NCBI GenBank assembly: GCA_002591705.1
Contig: PAAB01000071.1
Span: forward strand, 1 to 39,159
Direction: 5' to 3'
DNA from: Phycisphaerae bacterium
GTDB taxonomy: Bacteria; Planctomycetota; Phycisphaerae; Phycisphaerales; SM1A02
Length of the DNA stretch: 39,159 nt
The notes below the pieces were generated by a model. That model was not told the DNA's origin. It saw nothing but the letters and a program-made list of their open reading frames with translations, and made no database searches. Each line of letters begins with the position of its first letter. Position 1 is the stretch's first letter. Position numbers and translations under genes: made by a program. Below are positions 33,810-39,159 of this stretch, piece after piece.

Positions 33810-33850
33810 AAGGAGTCTAATATATTATTAGGCTCCTTCTTTTCTTAAAA
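33810..33850 (+). terminator. rho-independent terminator after the aldehyde dehydrogenase gene
   Basis: AAGGAGTCTAATA (33810-33822) pairs with TATTAGGCTCCTT (33826-33838) across a three-base loop, with one G-T pair in a 13-bp stem. The T-rich stretch CTTTTCTT follows. The stem is the most GC-rich, terminator-like hairpin I found in the window. Confidence 0.85.
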
Positions 33851-33888
33851 TTGACTTCGCTTTAAGTATATATATAATCAAAAGTAAA

Positions 33889-34185
33889 ATGTATACAAGG
33901 ACACAGATATATAAATTTTCATCAGAAACAAAAAAAAGATTAGTGTTGGCATTTATTAAAGACCTGGACAAAAAGTTCAGTGATGAGTCAAAAATTTTAC
34001 AATACGATGCTGTAGATATAGGGGAAGGAAAAATATTAACGTTCGCTAAATATAACAGTAAAGAAGATTTCGAAGAAACTAATAAATGGTTAAGACCCCT
34101 TGCAGTATCACTTATAAAAGATTTGTCGGGTATTATAGAAGATTTGCCTGGACCTTTGTTGCATAGCTATAAAAGAAACGTTTGA
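33889..34185 (+). CDS. small protein of unknown function
   Basis: A 98-residue soluble protein I do not recognise. It lacks a signal peptide and membrane segments. A mixed alpha/beta pattern (MYTRTQIYKF, KILTFAKYNSKEDFEE, a Pro-rich DLPGPLLHSY end) is compatible with a small ferredoxin-like (ABM/dabb-type) fold, but no motif decides it. It follows a strong terminator, so it must have its own promoter in the AT-rich stretch TATATATAATC at 33869-33879 or nearby. It has no operon partner. Confidence 0.6.
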   Translation: MYTRTQIYKFSSETKKRLVLAFIKDLDKKFSDESKILQYDAVDIGEGKILTFAKYNSKEDFEETNKWLRPLAVSLIKDLSGIIEDLPGPLLHSYKRNV

Positions 34186-34247
34186 TATCCTTTCTATATT
34201 ACTTATTATAATATTTTTATTAGACAATTATATTTACAATTTTCGTG

Positions 34248-35669
34248 ATGGAACTATACGATACTGAAAAAACTAGGAAATTAGAGAAGAAATTAATCAG
34301 TTTGGGTTACAGTTCAACTTCATTAATTTTAAAAGCAGGAAACGCAATTTATGAAGAAGTTGTAAAGTTAAAAAAATCAAATATGTTTATAGTTATTGGA
34401 AAAGGCAATAATGGCGCTGATGGGCTAAGTCTAGCTCTGTTGTCTGCTATAAATAATTTAACAGTAACTTGTGTTTTGTTGGATAAAATAGAAAAACAAA
34501 ATATAGATGTCTATAATCTTATTAAATCTCTAAATATAAAAACTTATAAGACTCTTCCTAAAATTAATAGAATTAATAAAGATATTGTAATAATTGACTC
34601 AATTTTAGGAATAGGCTTAAATAGAAGTCCTGCAGGTAAGTATCAAAAAGCAATAAAATGGATTAATTCTTATAAAAGAAAAGGTGCATATGTAGTGTCT
34701 ATTGATGTTCCCTCTGGATTATTTATTGATACAGGAGTAGGTAGCAAAGATACAGTTTTAGCTAACAAAACAATAATGTGTTTGACTCCTAAACAAGGAT
34801 GTTTTACAGGAGACGGAATAAAATATTCTGGAACTTTAATTTATAAAAACCTTGGTTTTACTAATATTAAAAAGTATGGGACTGGTAGCAGTAAACTAAT
34901 AGACATTAAAAACAAAGTTTCTTTAAGATCAAATAATAATACTTATAAAGGAAATTTTGGTAAAGTTTTAATCCTTGGAGGATGGGATGGCATGCAAGGA
35001 GCTGGAAATTTAGCAGGTCTTGCTGCTCTAAAAACAGGCGCTGGGAAAGTTTTTATTTGTAATAATAGCAAGCAAAAAAAGCCGGATGACCTTATAAGCA
35101 TAAGATCAGATATAGCGAGTTTTAAAAAATGTCTTAAAATAGCAGATGTTGTTGTTGCAGGTCCAGGACTAGGAAAAAATGCATCGGAACATTTAGAAAT
35201 GTTATGGAATTACAGGATTCCTGTAGTATATGACGCTGACGCTCTCAATTGGTTGTCTAGTAGCACATATAAAAAAAGACCTTCTTATTTTATAGGAACG
35301 CCCCATTACGGTGAAGCTAAAAAACTTTTAAAGGAAGACTTCAAAGATAGGTTCAATGCTATATGTAAATTAAAAAATTGCTACGGGGGAGATTGGATTT
35401 TGAAAGGACCAGGCACATTAGTTTTGACTAAAAAATTATATATAAATGACTTTTCAAATAATATTCTTTCTACTTCAGGAACTGGTGACGTTTTAGCTGG
35501 TATTGTTGCAGGACTTTTAGCTCAAAAAAAAGGAAAGCAAATCGAAATAGCAGTAAAAATTCATAGCCTTTGTGCGGAGGATATTTATTTAAAAAAAAAA
35601 GCTACACTTACTGCATCTGAAATGTTAGAAAACATAAGTAAAGTAATTTACAACCTAAAAAATAATTAA
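34248..35669 (+). CDS. nnrDE: bifunctional NAD(P)HX epimerase/dehydratase
   Basis: A repair enzyme of 473 residues for hydrated NAD(P)H: the N-terminal YjeF_N half (about 1-205) epimerises R- and S-NAD(P)HX, and the C-terminal ribokinase-like half (about 215-473) dehydrates S-NAD(P)HX using ADP or ATP. The first half has VIGKGNNGADGL and SIDVPSGL. The second has KVLILGGWDGMQGAGNLAG, VAGPGLGKN, DADALNW, WILKGPGT and SGTGDVLAGIVAGLLA, matching NnrD. The ATG at 34248 is preferred over a GTG three bases upstream. No clear Shine-Dalgarno is present. Only 23 bases separate it from typA. Confidence 0.92.
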   Translation: MELYDTEKTRKLEKKLISLGYSSTSLILKAGNAIYEEVVKLKKSNMFIVIGKGNNGADGLSLALLSAINNLTVTCVLLDKIEKQNIDVYNLIKSLNIKTYKTLPKINRINKDIVIIDSILGIGLNRSPAGKYQKAIKWINSYKRKGAYVVSIDVPSGLFIDTGVGSKDTVLANKTIMCLTPKQGCFTGDGIKYSGTLIYKNLGFTNIKKYGTGSSKLIDIKNKVSLRSNNNTYKGNFGKVLILGGWDGMQGAGNLAGLAALKTGAGKVFICNNSKQKKPDDLISIRSDIASFKKCLKIADVVVAGPGLGKNASEHLEMLWNYRIPVVYDADALNWLSSSTYKKRPSYFIGTPHYGEAKKLLKEDFKDRFNAICKLKNCYGGDWILKGPGTLVLTKKLYINDFSNNILSTSGTGDVLAGIVAGLLAQKKGKQIEIAVKIHSLCAEDIYLKKKATLTASEMLENISKVIYNLKNN

Positions 35670-35692
35670 TAATAAATTCTTTTTGACTGTAT

Positions 35693-37537
35693 ATGACTTA
35701 TAAAAATGATGATAATTTAAGCAATCTTAGAAATATTGCTATAATAGCCCATGTTGATCACGGAAAAACGACACTTATCGACTCTATGATGAAACAAACT
35801 GGTATTTTTAGAGATAATCAAATTATTTCAGAAAGAATTATGGATACCGGAGACCTAGAAAAAGAGAGAGGAATTACAATAGTAGCCAAACCTACCTCAG
35901 TAATTTGGAAAAATAACAGAATAAATATTATAGATACACCTGGTCACGCTGATTTTGGTGGAGAAGTTGAGAGAATATTAGGTATGACTGATGGCGTAAT
36001 ACTTTTAGTTGATGCTTTAGAAGGTCCCATGCCACAAACTAAATTCGTACTTGGGAAAGCTCTGAGTCAAGGTCTATTGCCTATAGTTGTAATTAATAAG
36101 GTGGATAAAAGTGAAAATAGAACAGATGAGGTATTAAATGAAGTATTTGATTTATTTGTAGACCTAGACGCTGATGAACGACAACTTGATTTTCCTGTTC
36201 TTTATTCTTCTGGTCGCGATGGATGGTGTGTCAAGGATCTGAAAAAAGAAACTAAGAAAGATCTAGCACCTCTTTTAGATTTAATTTTAAGTTATATAAA
36301 AACACCTACCGTCAAAATTAAAGAACCTTTTGCTATGCTAGCAAGTCTTGTAACTTACGACCCTTATTTAGGAAGATGTCTAATTGGCAAGGTTGAAAAA
36401 GGTAAAATAAATGTAAATGATAATGTTAAAACTATCAATTTGAAAGGATCTGAAGTAGAAAAGGGTAGACTAACAAAACTATTTATTTATGAAGGGATGA
36501 AAAAGAATCCCGTAAATCAAGTTTATGCAGGAGATATAATATGTATAGCGGGATTAGAAAAATCATCAGTGTCAGATACTATTTGTGATCCAATTATAGA
36601 TATTCCATTAAAAGCCACAGAGATAGATCCTCCCACAATGGCTGTTACCATAACAGTAAACAGCTCTCCTTTATCAGGAATGGACGGAAAAAAAGTAACC
36701 TCTACAAAAATAAGAGAAAGGCTTATTGCTGAGTCAAATTCCAATGTTGCAATTACATTTTCTGAAAATAAAAGTAAAGATGCTTTTGAAATTGGTGGAA
36801 GAGGAGAGTTACAGATAGGAATCCTAATAGAGACTATGAGACGTGAAAGCTTTGAATTGAGTGTATCTTCCCCAAGAGTTTTATACAAAGTTTCAGATAA
36901 TGGTAAAAAACTTGAACCTTTTGAAGAAGTTACAATAGATGTAGATGAACCTTACTCTAGTACAGCAATTGATGGAATGAGCAAAAGAAAAGGAGAATTG
37001 CTGCAAATGAAGTCCACTGGCAGAGGCAAAGTAAGATTAATATTTAAAGCACCTTCAAGAGGCTTAATAGGGTATCATAACCAACTATTATCTGAAACAA
37101 GAGGCACTGCTGTAATGAATAGAACTTTTCATAGCTATGATAATTTTAAGGGAAAACTCATTAATAGAAGAAATGGCGTATTAATATCTATGATACAAGG
37201 TAAGGCACTTGCATATGCATTATTTAATCTTCAGGAACGAGGTAAATTATTTATAAAGCCACAAACTGAAGTTTATGAAGGTATGATAATAGGAGAAAAT
37301 AGCAGAGAAAATGACTTAGAAGTTAATGTTTTGAAAGGAAAAAAACTAACTAATGTTAGAGCTTCTGGCACAGACGAAGCTGTAAAACTAACTCCAGCAA
37401 TAACTATGACACTTGAACAAATGCTATCGTACATAAGAGAGGATGAGTTTATAGAAGTCACTCCTACCAAATTACGGCTAAGAAAAAAACTTTTAACTGC
37501 TTTAGAAAGAAAAAGAACCAATCACATTCAAATATAA
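35693..37537 (+). CDS. typA: ribosome-associated GTPase TypA/BipA
   Basis: A translational GTPase of 614 residues (family about 605-615) related to EF-G and LepA, which acts on the 50S subunit during ribosome assembly, cold and stress. G motifs are AHVDHGKTT (19-27), [19 protein letters not shown] and NKVDK. After domain 2, the C-terminal half has [23 protein letters not shown] [18 protein letters not shown] and [10 protein letters not shown], which are specific to TypA. It runs in the same direction as nnrDE and ends convergently, 23 bases from the aldehyde dehydrogenase gene on the other strand. Confidence 0.96.
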   Translation: MTYKNDDNLSNLRNIAIIAHVDHGKTTLIDSMMKQTGIFRDNQIISERIMDTGDLEKERGITIVAKPTSVIWKNNRINIIDTPGHADFGGEVERILGMTDGVILLVDALEGPMPQTKFVLGKALSQGLLPIVVINKVDKSENRTDEVLNEVFDLFVDLDADERQLDFPVLYSSGRDGWCVKDLKKETKKDLAPLLDLILSYIKTPTVKIKEPFAMLASLVTYDPYLGRCLIGKVEKGKINVNDNVKTINLKGSEVEKGRLTKLFIYEGMKKNPVNQVYAGDIICIAGLEKSSVSDTICDPIIDIPLKATEIDPPTMAVTITVNSSPLSGMDGKKVTSTKIRERLIAESNSNVAITFSENKSKDAFEIGGRGELQIGILIETMRRESFELSVSSPRVLYKVSDNGKKLEPFEEVTIDVDEPYSSTAIDGMSKRKGELLQMKSTGRGKVRLIFKAPSRGLIGYHNQLLSETRGTAVMNRTFHSYDNFKGKLINRRNGVLISMIQGKALAYALFNLQERGKLFIKPQTEVYEGMIIGENSRENDLEVNVLKGKKLTNVRASGTDEAVKLTPAITMTLEQMLSYIREDEFIEVTPTKLRLRKKLLTALERKRTNHIQI

Positions 37538-37560
37538 TCTTAAGATATTGTATTAGTTTA

Positions 37561-38979
37561 CTATTTTGACATAATTGCTTTTGTCTCTAGAAAGTCTTCT
37601 ATTCCATAAGCACCCCATTCCTTTCCATTTCCAGACATCTTATATCCACCAAAAGGAGCAGATTGATCTAGAGGCGCATAATTTATGTGCACCATTCCTG
37701 TTTTAAGACTAGAGGCAACTTTTCTTACTTCATCAATGTTTTCTCCAGAAACGTATCCAGAAAGGCCATAAATAGTATCGTTAGCAATGTCTACTGCATC
37801 ATTTAAATTGTTGTAACCTATAATACAAAGAACAGGCCCAAAGATTTCTTCTCGAGCTATTGTCATAGAGTTGTCTACGTTGGCAAAAATTGTTGGCTGC
37901 ACATAAAAGCCTTTTTCTATATTACTAGGATCAGCACTTCCTCCTGTCACAAGATTAGCCCCTTCTTTGATACCAATTTCAATATATTCTTTAACTTTTT
38001 CTTGCTGTTTTTTACTTACTAGAGGGCCCATTGTTGTATCTTTTAATAAGGGATTACCTATTCTTATTTTTTTTATTACTTCTTTTGCTATATCTATTAC
38101 TTGTGACATTTTATTGTTAGGAACTAACATTCTAGTCGGAGCATTGCAGGATTGACCACTATTATTCATACAATGAAAAATTCCTTTTGAAACAGCATCT
38201 ACTAGATTAGCATCTTCTAAAATTAAATTTGCTGACTTTCCACCAAGTTCCTGTGTAACTCTTTTAACCGAATTTGAAGCGTTTTTTGCTACTGAAATAC
38301 CTGCTTGGGTAGACCCTGTAAAAGAAATCATATCTATATTTGGATGCTTGCTCATATTTTCTCCTACTCCTAACCCTGTACCATTTATCATATTAAATAC
38401 ACCCTTTGGTAGGTCAGATTCATCTATTATTTCTGCAAATATTAGAGCACTTAGAGGAGCTATTTCGCTAGGTTTTAATACCATTGTACAGCCAGCTGCT
38501 ATAGCTGGAGCTACCTTACAGGCTATTTGATTTAATGGCCAATTCCAAGGAGTAATTAACCCACAAACCCCTATTGGCTCTTTTAAAATGGAAGTATTAT
38601 TTATTTGACTATGAAATTTGAAGCTCTTTAGGTTTTCTTTTGCTTGAATAAAGTGTCCTAAACCAGAAGGAACTTGTGCATTTGTAGAGAGACTTAAAGG
38701 AGCTCCCATTTCTTTAGTGATTGCTTCTACTAGATCTTCTTTTCTTTTTTTATAAGAATTAATAATACTGCTTATTAAATCAACCTTCTGATCTTGTTTT
38801 AAAGCAGAAAATGGTTTTAGTGCTTTTTTAGCAGCCAAAACAGCGCTATCTAAATCTTTTTTATTAGCTAACTTAATCTGACATATAACTTCTTCTGTAG
38901 CAGGGTTTATAACATCTATAAAGTCTTTCGAATTACTTTCTACCCATTCTCCATTTATATAAAATTTCTCATTATTCAT
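37561..38979 (-). CDS. aldehyde dehydrogenase family protein
   Basis: A 472-residue ALDH-superfamily enzyme. Motifs are FYINGEWVES, TPWNWPLNQIACKVAPA, FTGSTQAG, the Glu in TQELGGKSANLI and the nucleophile Cys278 in NSGQSCNAPTR. EEIFGPVL and FGGYKMSGNGKEWG follow. GQSCNAPTR and the overall length resemble the aldehyde dehydrogenase group often named for 3-succinoylsemialdehyde-pyridine-type or general aldehydes; the substrate is not determinable. It has a Shine-Dalgarno AAAGGAAT before the ATG. It is only distantly related to the ALDH at 32253, so the two are not a recent duplication. Confidence 0.92.
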   Translation of the reverse strand: MNNEKFYINGEWVESNSKDFIDVINPATEEVICQIKLANKKDLDSAVLAAKKALKPFSALKQDQKVDLISSIINSYKKRKEDLVEAITKEMGAPLSLSTNAQVPSGLGHFIQAKENLKSFKFHSQINNTSILKEPIGVCGLITPWNWPLNQIACKVAPAIAAGCTMVLKPSEIAPLSALIFAEIIDESDLPKGVFNMINGTGLGVGENMSKHPNIDMISFTGSTQAGISVAKNASNSVKRVTQELGGKSANLILEDANLVDAVSKGIFHCMNNSGQSCNAPTRMLVPNNKMSQVIDIAKEVIKKIRIGNPLLKDTTMGPLVSKKQQEKVKEYIEIGIKEGANLVTGGSADPSNIEKGFYVQPTIFANVDNSMTIAREEIFGPVLCIIGYNNLNDAVDIANDTIYGLSGYVSGENIDEVRKVASSLKTGMVHINYAPLDQSAPFGGYKMSGNGKEWGAYGIEDFLETKAIMSK

Positions 38980-39159
38980 TTCTTATTCCTTTATATGATA
39001 ATTTACAAAAATACAATTCTTATAGTAAAGTTCTAGCATTCTATTTAAAAATATTAAGAAATATCTTTATTTTTCAGTGTTTCAACTTTATTCATAAATT
39101 CTTTTAAAAAACTTAACTCTTTTATATTAAAATTCCTTAGAGCTTAAATAATTCTATGA

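Noticed and set aside
39054..39159. Possible 3' remnant of a minus-strand gene upstream of the last aldehyde dehydrogenase
   Set aside because: A frame ending at 39054 encodes a plausible helical tail but hits a stop at 39144-39146 after 30 codons and lacks a family match; too short to call.
1..39159. CRISPR arrays, transposons, integrase attachment sites, tRNA or rRNA genes
   Set aside because: None was recognised on reading both strands; there are no spaced direct repeats, terminal inverted repeats with transposase, or tRNA-like cloverleafs.

Overview
The window is very AT-rich (roughly 30% GC by eye) and densely packed. Neighbouring genes often overlap by 1-11 bases, and no stretch over 300 bases lacks a gene. 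The gene content suggests a streamlined free-living marine bacterium, most likely an alphaproteobacterium. It includes a periplasmic PQQ alcohol dehydrogenase with its cytochrome c, a Fur-box-preceded imelysin/DUF1111/DUF1513 iron operon, a quinone-linked D-lactate dehydrogenase, TypA and many acyl-CoA and aldehyde enzymes. The lineage is an inference; no rRNA or tRNA is present to anchor it. I saw no transposase, integrase, CRISPR array or phage structural gene.

Layout. 1-1445 (+): end of a queuosine-type cluster, queC (partial)-queE-queD-like. 1449-4382 (-): PQQ dehydrogenase, an orphan periplasmic protein and a cytochrome c, read from a recognisable promoter at 4419-4446. 4547-11553 (+): an eight-gene, almost gapless run. 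It holds two paralogous ExbD-like bitopic proteins around a MotA/TolQ/ExbB channel, a two-TM protein, an ABC-2 exporter whose ATPase is frameshifted at an A11 tract, a DpgC-like oxygenase and an acyl-CoA carboxyltransferase. 11577-16502: threonine ammonia-lyase (-), a tandem gamma-carbonic-anhydrase-like protein (+), an atypical SDR (-) and D-lactate dehydrogenase (+). 16552-21290 (+): RND adaptor, RND pump and a DoxX-like protein. 21293-22719: rhodanese (-) and ApbE (+). 22716-27523 (-): iron operon behind a Fur box. 27620-32062: epoxide hydrolase, 3-hydroxyacyl-CoA dehydrogenase, a secreted ADC-like protein, a small membrane protein and a kynurenine-formamidase-like hydrolase. 32253-38979: two aldehyde dehydrogenases flanking a small unknown protein, NnrDE and TypA.

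The strongest candidate for an undescribed system is 4547-6931. It looks like a proton-channel motor with two different D-type subunits, each carrying an ExbD-like transmembrane Asp and a DUF2135/YfaP-like periplasmic domain, co-transcribed with an ABC-2 exporter. The second is the tandem gamma-CA protein at 12795-13829, in which the zinc ligands missing from one domain are exactly those kept by the other. Also notable are a QueD homologue with the E(X)2HGH signature instead of the catalytic Cys, a PQQ dehydrogenase with the lanthanide Asp, and a DpgC-like cofactor-free dioxygenase homologue.
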